Part shown: positions 52,566 to 61,203 of the stretch, in pieces
Position numbering within the stretch: position 1 is the first letter of the stretch
Layout: each line of letters opens with the position of its first letter
Source of the DNA: Hominiventricola aquisgranensis
Lineage (GTDB): Bacteria; Bacillota; Clostridia; Lachnospirales; Lachnospiraceae
Direction: 5' to 3'
DNA length: 64,000 bases
NCBI RefSeq assembly: GCF_040096225.1
Contig: NZ_JBBMFC010000018.1
Location: forward strand, 1-64,000
Notes under the pieces: model-generated
Seen by the model: only the letters and a program-made list of their open reading frames with translations
Told to the model about the DNA's origin: nothing
Database searches by the model: none
Translations under genes and position numbers: made by a program

Positions 52566-52594
52566 TTGCGCATTTTAAGAAAAGAAGCTATGAT
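52566..52594 (+). promoter_or_regulatory. Promoter of ftsZ
   Basis: TTGCGC (52566-52571), 17-base spacer, TATGAT (52589-52594), giving ftsZ separate expression from the rest of dcw. Confidence 0.55.
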
Positions 52595-52647
52595 ATAAAG
52601 TAATGTAAGATGGCGTGGGAAATCGCTATTTGAAGGAGGATATAGCC

Positions 52648-53814
52648 TTGTTGGAAATCATGACGAATGAAACAGAAGCAGCTGCACGGATCATTGTGAT
52701 CGGCGTTGGTGGTGCAGGAAATAATGCTGTAAATAGAATGGTAGAGGAACAGATCGGCGGAGTAGAATTTATCGGTGTGAACACGGACAAGCAGGCACTG
52801 AAGCTCTGCAAGGCTCCGACGGCGATCCAGATCGGCGAGAAGCTGACCAAAGGACTGGGAGCAGGTGCAAAGCCTGAGATCGGTGAAAAGGCGGCAGAAG
52901 AGAGTATTGAAGAGCTCAAAGAAGCGATCCAGGGTGCAGACATGGTATTTGTAACCTGTGGTATGGGTGGCGGAACCGGAACCGGTGCAACTCCTGTTCT
53001 GGCAAGAGCAGCTAAAGAGATGGGGATCCTGACGGTTGGTGTTGTGACCAAGCCGTTCCGTTTTGAAGCAAAGCAGAGAATGAACAATGCACTGGCAGGT
53101 ATCGAGAAGCTGAAAGCTTCCGTAGATACTCTGATCGTGATCCCGAACGATAAGCTTCTGGAGATTGTGGACCGCAGAACTACCATGCCGGAGGCACTGA
53201 AGAAAGCAGATGAAGTATTGCAGCAGGCAGTACAGGGTATTACTGATCTGATCAATCTGCCGGCACTGATCAATCTGGATTTCGCAGACGTACAGACCGT
53301 CATGACAGACAAGGGTATCGCACATATTGGTATTGGTACTGCAAGAGGAGACGACAAGGCTCTGGAGGCAGTAAAACAGGCAATCACCAGTCCGCTTCTG
53401 GAGACAACTATCGCAGGAGCATCTCATGTGATCATCAATGTATCCGGAGATATTTCTCTGATTGATGCCAACGAGGCAGCAAGCTATGTACAGGAGCAGG
53501 TAGGCGAGGATGCAAACGTGATCTTTGGTGCAATGTATGACTCCACCAATTCTGATGAAGTAAGTATCACTGTAATTGCAACAGGTCTGCAGGATAATGC
53601 CAACAAGTCTGTCCTGCCGAATTATCGTCCGGTAACTCAGAAAACTCCGCAGCCGACTGCAGCCGCTTCAACAGCAGCACAGAATCCGGTAAAACCGGAG
53701 TTCAAGACCAAACCGGTACAGCCGCTTCCGGGACTGAAGACGTTTAAGAAGCCGGAGAGTACCATAGAAGAACAGGAGATCAAGATTCCGCAGTTCTTTC
53801 AGAAAAACAGATAG
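52648..53814 (+). CDS. ftsZ: Cell division GTPase FtsZ
   Basis: 388 residues. VIGVGGAGNNAVNRM, GMGGGTGTGATPVLA (tubulin signature), RFEAKQRMNNALAG and the T7-loop NLDFADVQTVM are intact. The variable tail ends in the conserved IPQFFQKNR peptide that binds partners such as SepF or FtsA. Start is TTG at 52648, 8 bases after AAGGAGG, giving MLEIMTNE; ATG at 52660 is too far from the site. Confidence 0.96.
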   Translation: MLEIMTNETEAAARIIVIGVGGAGNNAVNRMVEEQIGGVEFIGVNTDKQALKLCKAPTAIQIGEKLTKGLGAGAKPEIGEKAAEESIEELKEAIQGADMVFVTCGMGGGTGTGATPVLARAAKEMGILTVGVVTKPFRFEAKQRMNNALAGIEKLKASVDTLIVIPNDKLLEIVDRRTTMPEALKKADEVLQQAVQGITDLINLPALINLDFADVQTVMTDKGIAHIGIGTARGDDKALEAVKQAITSPLLETTIAGASHVIINVSGDISLIDANEAASYVQEQVGEDANVIFGAMYDSTNSDEVSITVIATGLQDNANKSVLPNYRPVTQKTPQPTAAASTAAQNPVKPEFKTKPVQPLPGLKTFKKPESTIEEQEIKIPQFFQKNR

Positions 53815-53832
53815 ATAATAAAGGATATATCA

Positions 53833-53889
53833 GACACCCACTATGTGCCGAAAACGCCTGAGGCGTGGGCATGTAATGGGTGTTTCTTT
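53833..53889 (+). terminator. Intrinsic terminator after ftsZ
   Basis: ACACCCA-C-TATGTGCC pairs with GGGCATGTA-A-TGGGTGT with an inner ACGCCTGAGGCGT hairpin, then TTTCTTT. Confidence 0.75.
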
Positions 53890-53919
53890 GAATAGATATA
53901 TGGGAAGAGGATAGACTAT

Positions 53920-54789
53920 ATGGAAACAATACCGATTACAGGACATACGGGACTGACCTGTCTGCTGGGCCAGCCGGTGGCACACAGCGTTTCGCCTGAG
54001 ATGCACAATGAATCCTTCCGTTATCACGGACTGGACTATGTATATCTGGCATTTGATGTGGCACCGGAACAATTTGAGGCAGCAGTGGATGGGCTCATTA
54101 CCTTTAATGCCAGAGGATGGAACTGTACCATGCCTCACAAGCGGCGGATGTTTGAACGGGTAGACAAGCTCTCCAAAGAAGCGGAACTGATCGGGGCAGT
54201 CAATACGGTAGTGCAGGAAAATGGTGTTCTGACCGGGTTTAATACGGATGGAAAAGGATATATGACTGCGGTAACAGATGCAGGCTTCGATATTATCGGA
54301 AAGAAGATGACGCTTCTGGGGACCGGAGGGGCAGCGGCTTCGATCATTACTCAGGCGGCGCTGGATGGAGTGCCGAAAATCGATGTGATTGCCAGAAAAG
54401 GTAATTCATGGAACGCAGTGGAGCAGGTCATCCATCGGGTGAACAGCCGGACAGACTGTAAGGTCTGTATGTATGAACTGAAGGATGAGGTGCAGATGAA
54501 AAAGAGCATCGATGAGAGTGCCATTCTGATCAATGCGTCCTCTGTAGGCATGAGTCCCCATGAAGAGGGCTGCCTGGTGCCGGATGTAAGTTACTTTCAT
54601 CCGGAACTGATCGTATCGGATGTGATCTACCAGCCGAGGAAGACCAGACTTCTTCAGATGGCAGAATCAGTTGGATGCCCGACATTCAACGGCATGTATA
54701 TGCTGCTCTATCAGGGAGCCTATGCGTTTGAACTGTGGACCGGTAAACCGATGCCGGTAGAACTGGTAAAAAATAAGTATTTTAAGTAG
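53920..54789 (+). CDS. aroE: Shikimate dehydrogenase
   Basis: 289 residues. LLGQPVAHSVSPEMHNESF (shikimate binding), NCTMPHKRRMF with the catalytic Lys (usually N-V-T-x-P-H-K), GAVNTVV, FNTDGKGY, and the NADP loop LLGTGGAAASI. ASSVGMSP and VSDVIYQPRKT close the domain. It reduces 3-dehydroshikimate. The gene is followed 10 bases later by aroD, forming a two-gene shikimate unit. Confidence 0.93.
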   Translation: METIPITGHTGLTCLLGQPVAHSVSPEMHNESFRYHGLDYVYLAFDVAPEQFEAAVDGLITFNARGWNCTMPHKRRMFERVDKLSKEAELIGAVNTVVQENGVLTGFNTDGKGYMTAVTDAGFDIIGKKMTLLGTGGAAASIITQAALDGVPKIDVIARKGNSWNAVEQVIHRVNSRTDCKVCMYELKDEVQMKKSIDESAILINASSVGMSPHEEGCLVPDVSYFHPELIVSDVIYQPRKTRLLQMAESVGCPTFNGMYMLLYQGAYAFELWTGKPMPVELVKNKYFK

Positions 54790-54799
54790 GGATAAAGAG

Positions 54800-55558
54800 A
54801 TGAAACGGACATTCAAATTAAGTACAGGTGTTTTTGGAGAAGGAGATCCGAAAATCTGTGCGCCTATCGTAGGCAGGACAAAAGAAGATATTTTTAAGGC
54901 TGCAGAGGTTATTGCAAAGACAGAAGCGGATGTGGTGGAATGGCGGGGAGACTGGTTCGACCGTGTGGAAGACAGGGATGAACTGCTCGAAGTGCTACAG
55001 GGAATCCGCGGACGGATCAGAGAAAAAGCACTGCTTTTCACGCTCCGGACAGTCTATGAAGGTGGACAGCTTGCAGTGATGAAAGATACTTACTATGAGT
55101 TGAATGAACGGGCTGCCAGATCCGGCTATGTGGATCTGGTAGATGTGGAAGCATTCCGGGAGGAAGAACGGACATCAGAAGAGATCAGAAAACTTCAAAG
55201 CGCAGGTGTTCATGTGATCGCATCTTTTCACAATTTTGACCGGACACCGGACAGAGAAGAACTGATCCGCCGTCTGACCAGGATGCAGGAGATGGGAGCA
55301 GATGTGGCGAAGATCGCAGTGATGCCACAGAGCCGGGAAGATGTGATGACACTGATGGAAGCAACCATGGAGGCAGACCATTCTCTGGATATTCCGGTAG
55401 TGACCATGTCCATGGGTCGTCTGGGAGTCTTAAGTCGTCTGGCAGGAACCCTGACAGGTTCAGCTATGACCTTTGCGAGTGTGGGAGAAGCATCCGCACC
55501 GGGTCAGATTCCCATCGAGCAGATGAGAGTATTTTGTCAGCTTTTGTCTATGAAATAG
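54800..55558 (+). CDS. aroD: Type I 3-dehydroquinate dehydratase
   Basis: 252 residues. CAPIVGRTKEDI, DVVEWRGDWFD, SFHNFDRTPD (general-base His), and ADVAKIAVMPQ with the Schiff-base Lys, then TMSMGRLGVLSRLAG. It makes 3-dehydroshikimate, the substrate of the preceding AroE. Type I AroD is common in gut Clostridia and may also serve quinate/shikimate breakdown. Confidence 0.94.
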   Translation: MKRTFKLSTGVFGEGDPKICAPIVGRTKEDIFKAAEVIAKTEADVVEWRGDWFDRVEDRDELLEVLQGIRGRIREKALLFTLRTVYEGGQLAVMKDTYYELNERAARSGYVDLVDVEAFREEERTSEEIRKLQSAGVHVIASFHNFDRTPDREELIRRLTRMQEMGADVAKIAVMPQSREDVMTLMEATMEADHSLDIPVVTMSMGRLGVLSRLAGTLTGSAMTFASVGEASAPGQIPIEQMRVFCQLLSMK

Positions 55559-55560
55559 AA

Positions 55561-55604
55561 AAGCAGGCTGCACCGTTTGACACGGTTCGCGGCCTACTTT
55601 TTTT
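55561..55604 (+). terminator. Intrinsic terminator after aroD
   Basis: AAGCAGGC(T)GC ... GC(G)GCCTACTT with an inner ACCG/CGGT pairing, then T7. Confidence 0.8.
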
Positions 55605-55638
55605 ATAATGTTGTCTATCATAAGAGAGAGGACAGCAA

Positions 55639-56433
55639 GTGTATTATGAAGTTTATGTAGATGTACTGTTTGTGGAAAATCTGTGGGTCAACGTGTGTCT
55701 CTTGCTTCTCACATCCAGACTGATGGGGTATCAGACAGACAGAAAACGGATCGCAGCCGGAGCAGCACTGGGAAGCATGGGAGCCTGTCTGCTGGAAACA
55801 GGTTCGGCTTATCTGACAACAGCAGGATGGTTTCTGGGGACGATTCTTACGGCGGCAGTCATGATCCGGACCGCATACGGAAAAAGGAACACATACATAA
55901 AGTGTCTGGTCGTGTTATATCTGGAAGGATGGCTGCTTGGCGGTACGATCCGGTATCTGGAACAGTTCTATGTGCCGGCGGGGCTTATGATGGCAGGAGG
56001 TTCGATGGTGCTTGCAGGTATCCTGCTGGCTGTCGAGTGGGTGCTGGTGAAGCTTCGGGAGCGAGAAGATATCATCTGTCCGGTGGCATTGTATCTGGGG
56101 GAGGCATCGATCAGCACCGAGGGACTTGTGGATACAGGAAATTCCCTGCGGGATCCTGTGAGCGGTCGGCCGGTCAGCGTCTGTACGGAACCGGTGCTGC
56201 AGGCACTTGTGAAGAAGTCTGGAAAAGAGCTTTTTCCGAGACTCATTCCTTATCAGACCGTTGCGGAGCATGGACTTTTAAAAGCGTATGTGCTGGATCG
56301 CATGGAAATTACCACAAATACAGGAATCTGTGTGTGCAGGCATCCGATCCTTGCAGGCATGCCTATGACCAGCAGACAGTATGAGCTGATTCTTCATCAG
56401 GAGCTTCTGTCCTCCCGGGAGGAGGCAACATGA
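55639..56433 (+). CDS. spoIIGA: Sigma-E processing aspartic peptidase SpoIIGA
   Basis: 264 residues starting with GTG (MYYEVYVDVLFVENLWVN). Five membrane helices fill the first 150 residues. The soluble half carries GLVDTGNSLRDPVSGRPVSV, the aspartic-protease active site. In the mother cell it cleaves pro-sigma-E after activation by SpoIIR. Directly followed by, and overlapping, sigE. Confidence 0.93.
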   Translation: MYYEVYVDVLFVENLWVNVCLLLLTSRLMGYQTDRKRIAAGAALGSMGACLLETGSAYLTTAGWFLGTILTAAVMIRTAYGKRNTYIKCLVVLYLEGWLLGGTIRYLEQFYVPAGLMMAGGSMVLAGILLAVEWVLVKLREREDIICPVALYLGEASISTEGLVDTGNSLRDPVSGRPVSVCTEPVLQALVKKSGKELFPRLIPYQTVAEHGLLKAYVLDRMEITTNTGICVCRHPILAGMPMTSRQYELILHQELLSSREEAT

Positions 56434-57170
56434 TCATCAAGGTAGCAATACCCAATCAGATCCAATTGAAAGTCGTACCCAGATTCAAAAGTATGTTTCT
56501 GGCTCAGAAAGGAGAAATCCATTATATAGGAGGTTCCGAGATCCTTCCACCGCCCTTGAATCCGGTGGAGGAGTCGGAAGCGATACACAATCTTTCAACA
56601 GAACAGGAACAGCAGGCAAAAGCCACGCTGATCGAACATAACCTGCGGCTGGTAGTCTACATAGCGAAAAAATTTGACAATACCGGAGTGGGTGTGGAGG
56701 ATCTGATCTCCATTGGAACCATAGGACTTATCAAAGCAATCAATACGTTTAACAGTGGAAAGAATATCAAACTTGCTACCTATGCGTCCCGTTGTATTGA
56801 AAATGAGATCCTGATGTATCTGAGAAGAAACAGCAAGCTTCGGATGGAAGTATCTATTGATGAGCCGCTGAATGTGGACTGGGATGGAAATGAACTGCTG
56901 CTTTCGGATATTCTGGGAACGGATGAAGACATTATTTACCGAGATCTGGAAAATGAAGTGGAACGAAAGCTTCTAAGAAAAGCGTTGGGAAAATTATCCA
57001 GACGGGAGCGGATGATCATCGAACTGCGGTTTGGACTTAATCATCCTTCCGGGCAGGAGATGACCCAGAAGGAAGTGGCGGATCTTCTGGGAATTTCCCA
57101 GTCCTATATTTCACGGCTGGAGAAGAAGATCATCGGAAGACTGAAAAAAGAGATTGTAAGATACGAGTAG
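56430..57170 (+). CDS. sigE: RNA polymerase sporulation sigma factor SigE
   Basis: 246 residues. An amphipathic pro-sequence (about 28 residues, ending near FLAQKGEIHYIGG) precedes region 2 (LRLVVYIAKKFDNTGVGVEDLISIGTIGL) and region 4 (RERMIIELRFGL, KEVADLLGISQSYISRLEKK). Early mother-cell sigma factor. The 4-base overlap with spoIIGA couples substrate and protease. Confidence 0.95.
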   Translation: MIIKVAIPNQIQLKVVPRFKSMFLAQKGEIHYIGGSEILPPPLNPVEESEAIHNLSTEQEQQAKATLIEHNLRLVVYIAKKFDNTGVGVEDLISIGTIGLIKAINTFNSGKNIKLATYASRCIENEILMYLRRNSKLRMEVSIDEPLNVDWDGNELLLSDILGTDEDIIYRDLENEVERKLLRKALGKLSRRERMIIELRFGLNHPSGQEMTQKEVADLLGISQSYISRLEKKIIGRLKKEIVRYE

Positions 57171-57183
57171 ATGGAATAGGGGA

Positions 57184-57960
57184 TTATTTCAGATAGTTCC
57201 GCATGGTCTTCAGTGCATTTTTTTCCAGACGGCTGACCTGAGCCTGGGAGATATGGATCTCCTCAGCCACCTCCATCTGGGTCTTCCCTTCAAAGAAGCG
57301 AAGATCGATGATGTGATGTTCTCTTGGGGTCAGCCGCTTCATGGCCTCGGATAAGGACAGATTTTCCACCCAGTTGTCTTCTTTATTTTTTTTATCGCTG
57401 ATCTGATCCATCACATAGAGGGTGTCTCCGCCTTCTGTATAGACTGGATCAAAGAGGCTCACCGGGCTTTGAATGGCATCCAGTGCATATACAATATCTT
57501 CGGCAGCGATGCCGGTGGCAGCGGAGATTTCCTGAATGGTCGGTTCGGAAGCATGCTCTTTCATAAGCATTTCCCTGGCGTAGATGGCCTTATAGGCTGT
57601 ATCCCGAAGAGACCGGCTGACCCGGATACTGTTGTTGTCCCGAAGATACCGGCGGATCTCGCCCACGATCATAGGCACTGCATAAGTACTGAATTTTACA
57701 TCCATGGTACAGTCAAAATTGTCGATGGCTTTCATGAGGCCGATGCAGCCGATCTGAAATAAGTCATCGGCATTTTCACTGCTGGATGAGAACCGTTTGA
57801 TCACGCTTAAGACCAGACGGAGATTGCCTTTAATATAAATCTCCCTGGCCTCCTGATCTCCTTTTTTAATCCGCTCGAATAACAGCTTCTTTTCATCATT
57901 GGTAAGGAGCGGCAGTTTGGATGTGTTGACTCCGCAGATTTCCACCTTGTTGATAAGCAT
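57184..57960 (-). CDS. sigG: RNA polymerase sporulation sigma factor SigG
   Basis: 258 residues. N-terminal NKVEICGVNTSKLPLL is the SigG-specific start region; region 2 (NLRLVLSVIKRFSSSSENADDLFQIG) and region 4 (LTPREHHIIDLRFFEGKTQMEVAEEI, SQAQVSRLEKNALKTM) are intact. Start 57960 follows AGGAGGG. It lies convergent to sigE, 13 bases apart tail-to-tail, instead of in the usual spoIIGA-sigE-sigG tandem. Confidence 0.95.
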   Translation of the reverse strand: MLINKVEICGVNTSKLPLLTNDEKKLLFERIKKGDQEAREIYIKGNLRLVLSVIKRFSSSSENADDLFQIGCIGLMKAIDNFDCTMDVKFSTYAVPMIVGEIRRYLRDNNSIRVSRSLRDTAYKAIYAREMLMKEHASEPTIQEISAATGIAAEDIVYALDAIQSPVSLFDPVYTEGGDTLYVMDQISDKKNKEDNWVENLSLSEAMKRLTPREHHIIDLRFFEGKTQMEVAEEIHISQAQVSRLEKNALKTMRNYLK

Positions 57961-57984
57961 ACAGTTCCCTCCTGACTTGTTAAA

Positions 57985-58012
57985 AGCATTTCCCAAAATA
58001 AATGGGTTATGC
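57985..58012 (-). promoter_or_regulatory. Candidate SigF/SigG-type promoter of sigG
   Basis: On the minus strand GCATA (58012-58008), 14 bases, GGAAATGCT (57993-57985) partially matches the forespore -35 GYATA and -10 GGNNANANT. The start codon follows about 25 bases downstream. It fits forespore control of sigG. Confidence 0.45.
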
Positions 58013-58029
58013 AGAAAATACAGAAAAAA

Positions 58030-58296
58030 CTATTTCCATATTTTTCTTGGAGAGAGCACCTTTTCTGCTGTGATCTCCACCAGTACAATATCAGGACCGA
58101 TCTGACAGATACAGTTCCAGGGAATGATATATTCCTGATCCGGACAGAGAAGACCACACAGTCTTGGAGGACCAGGCACGATGATGGAACAGATCTGACC
58201 ACTACACTCATCAATGACCAGATCACAGATCTGGCCAAGCTTCTTGCAGTCACATCGGTTGATCACATCTTTTTCTTTTAATTCACAGAATCTCAT
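58030..58296 (-). CDS. YlmC/YmxH-family sporulation protein (PRC barrel)
   Basis: 88 residues, one PRC-barrel domain (MRFCELKEKDVINRCDCKKLGQICDLVID...). The IIPWNCICQIGPDIVLVEI end is typical of YlmC/YmxH proteins. Start 58296 has GGAGAT upstream. It sits 70 bases upstream of sigG on the same strand, a known neighbourhood for the family; molecular role unknown. Confidence 0.85.
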   Translation of the reverse strand: MRFCELKEKDVINRCDCKKLGQICDLVIDECSGQICSIIVPGPPRLCGLLCPDQEYIIPWNCICQIGPDIVLVEITAEKVLSPRKIWK

Positions 58297-58352
58297 CGGA
58301 ATATCTCCATGCACCATTGTTTGTTAAAGCATATGCTTCTTTGAGTCTTTCA

Positions 58353-58382
58353 TTGACAGAAAAGTGCAGCCTGTTATATACT
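58353..58382 (+). promoter_or_regulatory. Promoter of nrdR
   Basis: TTGACA (58353-58358), 18-base spacer, TATACT (58377-58382), then AAGGAGGGG and the nrdR ATG. Confidence 0.6.
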
Positions 58383-58406
58383 GAACAACAAAGAAGGAGG
58401 GGTTTC

Positions 58407-58856
58407 ATGAAGTGTCCATATTGCGGAAAAGACAATACAAGAGTCATTGATTCCAGACCTGCGGATGATGGGGATTCCATCCGCCGGAGAAGAGAATGTG
58501 ATGAATGTCATAAACGGTTTACTACTTATGAAAAGGTAGAGACGATCCCGATGATCGTGATCAAAAAAGATAATAACAGGGAGACTTATGACCGGGCCAA
58601 AGTTGAGGGCGGGGTGTTCCGTGCCTGTCACAAGAGACCGGTGTCAGCCACACAGATAGAAGCTATGATCGATGATGTGGAATCAAGTATTTTCAGCAAA
58701 GAGGAACGTGAGATCTCCAGCCGTCAGATCGGGGAAATGGTTATGGAAAAGCTGAAAGACCTGGATTCTGTGGCTTATGTCAGGTTTGCTTCCGTGTACA
58801 GAGAGTTCAAAGATGTGAATACATTTATGGATGAACTGAAAAAAATGCTGAAGTAG
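58407..58856 (+). CDS. nrdR: Transcriptional repressor NrdR
   Basis: 149 residues. Zinc ribbon CPYCGKDN ... CDECHKRFTTYE and the ATP-cone domain (VIKKDNNRETYDRAKVEGGVFRA). It senses dATP/ATP to repress ribonucleotide reductase genes. Start 58407 follows AAGGAGGGG; upstream frame extension is not coding. Confidence 0.96.
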   Translation: MKCPYCGKDNTRVIDSRPADDGDSIRRRRECDECHKRFTTYEKVETIPMIVIKKDNNRETYDRAKVEGGVFRACHKRPVSATQIEAMIDDVESSIFSKEEREISSRQIGEMVMEKLKDLDSVAYVRFASVYREFKDVNTFMDELKKMLK

Positions 58857-58880
58857 AATGAAGAAAGTTTGAAAAAACAG

Positions 58881-58909
58881 TTGAAATAATGGATGTTCTA
58901 TTATAAAAT
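58881..58909 (+). promoter_or_regulatory. Promoter of efp
   Basis: TTGAAA (58881-58886), 17-base spacer, TAAAAT (58904-58909); AAGGAGG precedes the efp ATG. Confidence 0.6.
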
Positions 58910-58966
58910 AGGATAAAGTGTGGGGACTGCGCATTGCCCCGTATAACATAAGGAGGACGAATTAAC

Positions 58967-59524
58967 ATGATTTCTGCAGGAGATTTCAGAAATGGCGTTA
59001 CACTGGAGATCGAAGGTAACGTTTATCAGATTTTAGAGTTTCAGCATGTAAAACCGGGTAAAGGTGCTGCATTTGTGAGAACCAAACTTAAAAATATCAT
59101 CAACGGCGGTGTAGTTGAGAAGACTTTCCGTCCGACCGAGAAATTCCCGGCAGCACGTATTGACCGTGTAGACATGCAGTATCTGTACAGTGATGGAGAT
59201 CTGTTCCACTTCATGAACGTGGAGAACTACGATCAGATCGCACTGAACAGCGAAGATGTGGGAGATTCCCTGAAGTTTGTAAAAGAGAACGAGATGGTTA
59301 AGATCTGTTCTCACAACGGTAACGTATTCGCAGTAGAGGCTCCGCTGTTTGTAGAGCTTGAGGTCACAGATACTGAGCCGGGCTTCAAAGGTGATACTGC
59401 AACAGGTGCTACCAAACCGGCAACCGTTGAGACTGGTGCAGTTGTTAACGTTCCGCTGTTCGTTGAGACCGGAAACAAGATCAAGATCGACACCAGAACC
59501 GGTGAGTATCTGTCCAGAGTTTAA
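58967..59524 (+). CDS. efp: Elongation factor P
   Basis: 185 residues, three OB/KOW-type beta domains. The N-terminal loop VKPGKGAAFVRTKLKN carries the modifiable Lys position, and TATGATKPATVETG and IDTRTGEYLSRV are the family end motifs. It relieves ribosome stalling at polyproline. Single-gene unit with its own promoter and terminator. Confidence 0.96.
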   Translation: MISAGDFRNGVTLEIEGNVYQILEFQHVKPGKGAAFVRTKLKNIINGGVVEKTFRPTEKFPAARIDRVDMQYLYSDGDLFHFMNVENYDQIALNSEDVGDSLKFVKENEMVKICSHNGNVFAVEAPLFVELEVTDTEPGFKGDTATGATKPATVETGAVVNVPLFVETGNKIKIDTRTGEYLSRV

Positions 59525-59552
59525 TTCTGGTTTATAAGGAAAATCCATACAG

Positions 59553-59590
59553 GAAGGCAGAATGTTCTATTGCAACATCTGCCTTCTTTT
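59553..59590 (+). terminator. Intrinsic terminator after efp
   Basis: GAAGGCAG-A-ATGTT pairs with AACAT-CTGCCTTC, followed by TTTTATTTTT. Confidence 0.85.
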
Positions 59591-59669
59591 ATTTTTGTTA
59601 CAGAAAACAATGACAAAAAATATGTTACATCAGTAAGAACATATATTGTTAGATTCTGTGAAAAATCGC

Positions 59670-59698
59670 TTGAAAAAGTGGCGGCTAGTTGCTACAAT
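59670..59698 (+). promoter_or_regulatory. Promoter of the decarboxylase operon
   Basis: TTGAAA (59670-59675), 17-base spacer, TACAAT (59693-59698), 54 bases before the first gene. Confidence 0.65.
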
Positions 59699-59751
59699 GG
59701 AAAACGGCAGAATTTGCGTTATTTAATAATATATGTGATGGAGGGCTAAAA

Positions 59752-61188
59752 ATGAGTAATACAGCACAGACCTTGGCAAGTGGCAGAATTGCAGCGCTGC
59801 TTGACGAGAACAGCTTTGTTGAGATTGGCGCAGCAGTTACTGCACGTGCGACAGATTTCAACATGAACAACACAGATACTCCTTCTGACGGCGTAATCAC
59901 AGGTTACGGACTGATCAATGAGAGTCTTGTGTATGTGTACAGTCAGGATGCTTCCGTGCTGGGAGGCTCCATGGGCGAGATGCACGCAAAGAAAATTACA
60001 AAAATCTATGATATGGCTATGAAGATGGGAGCACCGGTGATCGGTCTTGTCGACTGTGCAGGTCTTCGTCTTCAGGAAGCAACGGATGCACTGAACGCAT
60101 TTGGAGAGCTGTACCTGAAACAGTCAATGGCATCCGGCGTTGTTCCGCAGATCACAGCAGTATTTGGAACCTGCGGCGGCGGTATGGCAGTAGCATCTGC
60201 TATGTCTGACTTTACCTTTATGGAGTCCAAGAAAGCAAAACTTTTTGTAAACTCCCCGAATGCACTGGAAGGAAACGATGCATCCAAATGTGATACTGCT
60301 TCTGCAAAATTCCAGAGCGAGGAAGTTGGAAATGTTGATGTTGTAGCTGAAGAGGCTGAACTGATCACCAAGATCCGTGATCTGGTATCTCTGCTCCCGG
60401 CTAACAACGAAGATGATCTTTCCTATATGGACTGCGAGGATGATCTGAACAGAGTATGTGCAGATCTGGAAGCTTCTGCTGCAGATCCGGCAATTACCCT
60501 GCCGATGATCTCTGACTCCGGAATCTTCTTTGAGACCAAAGCAGAGTATGGAAAAGATATGGTGACCGGATTCATCAAACTGAACGGAACCACCGTAGGA
60601 GCAGTTGCTAACCGTTCCACCCTGTACGATGAGGAAGGCAATGCAGTTGAAGAGTTTAATGCAGAGATCTCTGCAAGAGGATGCGAAAAAGCAGCAAAAT
60701 TCGTAGAGTTCTGTGATGCTTTCAATATTCCGGTACTGACTCTGACCAACGCAGCTGGCTTCAAGGCAACCAAATGCTCTGAGAAGAAGATGGCTGCAGC
60801 TGCTGCAGCACTTACCTATGCATTTGCAGAGGCAACTGTACCGAAGGTAAATGTAGTAGTTGGAAAAGCTTACGGAAGCGCATATGTGACTATGAACAGC
60901 AAAGGTCTTGGCGCTGACGTTGTATACGCATGGCCGAATGCAAAAATCGGTATGATGGGTGCAAAACTTGCGGTGAAAGTAATGTATCCGGAAGCTGACG
61001 CAAAAGAGCTGAGAGAGAAAGAAGCTGCTTATGCAGAACTTCAGAACAGTGTTGCTTCAGCAGCAAAGAGAGGTTATGTTGACAGTGTGATCGAAGCACA
61101 GGATACCAGAAAATACGTGATCGGTGCATTTGAGATGCTGTACACCAAGAGAGAAGACCGTCCCTTTAAAAAACATGGAACCGTGTAG
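59752..61188 (+). CDS. Acyl-CoA carboxyltransferase subunit (MmdA/transcarboxylase 12S-like)
   Basis: 478 residues of the crotonase-like carboxyltransferase fold in two halves: CGGGMAVASAMSDFTFM (N-half oxyanion loop) and NAAGFKATKCSEKKMAAAAAAL with VVVGKAYGSAYVTMNSKGLGADVVYAWPNAKIGMM split across the C-half. Start 59752 follows GGAGGG. In methylmalonyl-CoA decarboxylase this subunit moves CO2 from acyl-CoA to biotin. The operon also carries an OadA-like subunit, so the two could work as a transcarboxylase or serve two substrates. Confidence 0.85.
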   Translation: MSNTAQTLASGRIAALLDENSFVEIGAAVTARATDFNMNNTDTPSDGVITGYGLINESLVYVYSQDASVLGGSMGEMHAKKITKIYDMAMKMGAPVIGLVDCAGLRLQEATDALNAFGELYLKQSMASGVVPQITAVFGTCGGGMAVASAMSDFTFMESKKAKLFVNSPNALEGNDASKCDTASAKFQSEEVGNVDVVAEEAELITKIRDLVSLLPANNEDDLSYMDCEDDLNRVCADLEASAADPAITLPMISDSGIFFETKAEYGKDMVTGFIKLNGTTVGAVANRSTLYDEEGNAVEEFNAEISARGCEKAAKFVEFCDAFNIPVLTLTNAAGFKATKCSEKKMAAAAAALTYAFAEATVPKVNVVVGKAYGSAYVTMNSKGLGADVVYAWPNAKIGMMGAKLAVKVMYPEADAKELREKEAAYAELQNSVASAAKRGYVDSVIEAQDTRKYVIGAFEMLYTKREDRPFKKHGTV

Positions 61189-61203
61189 AGCGAGGTGAAT
61201 CAT

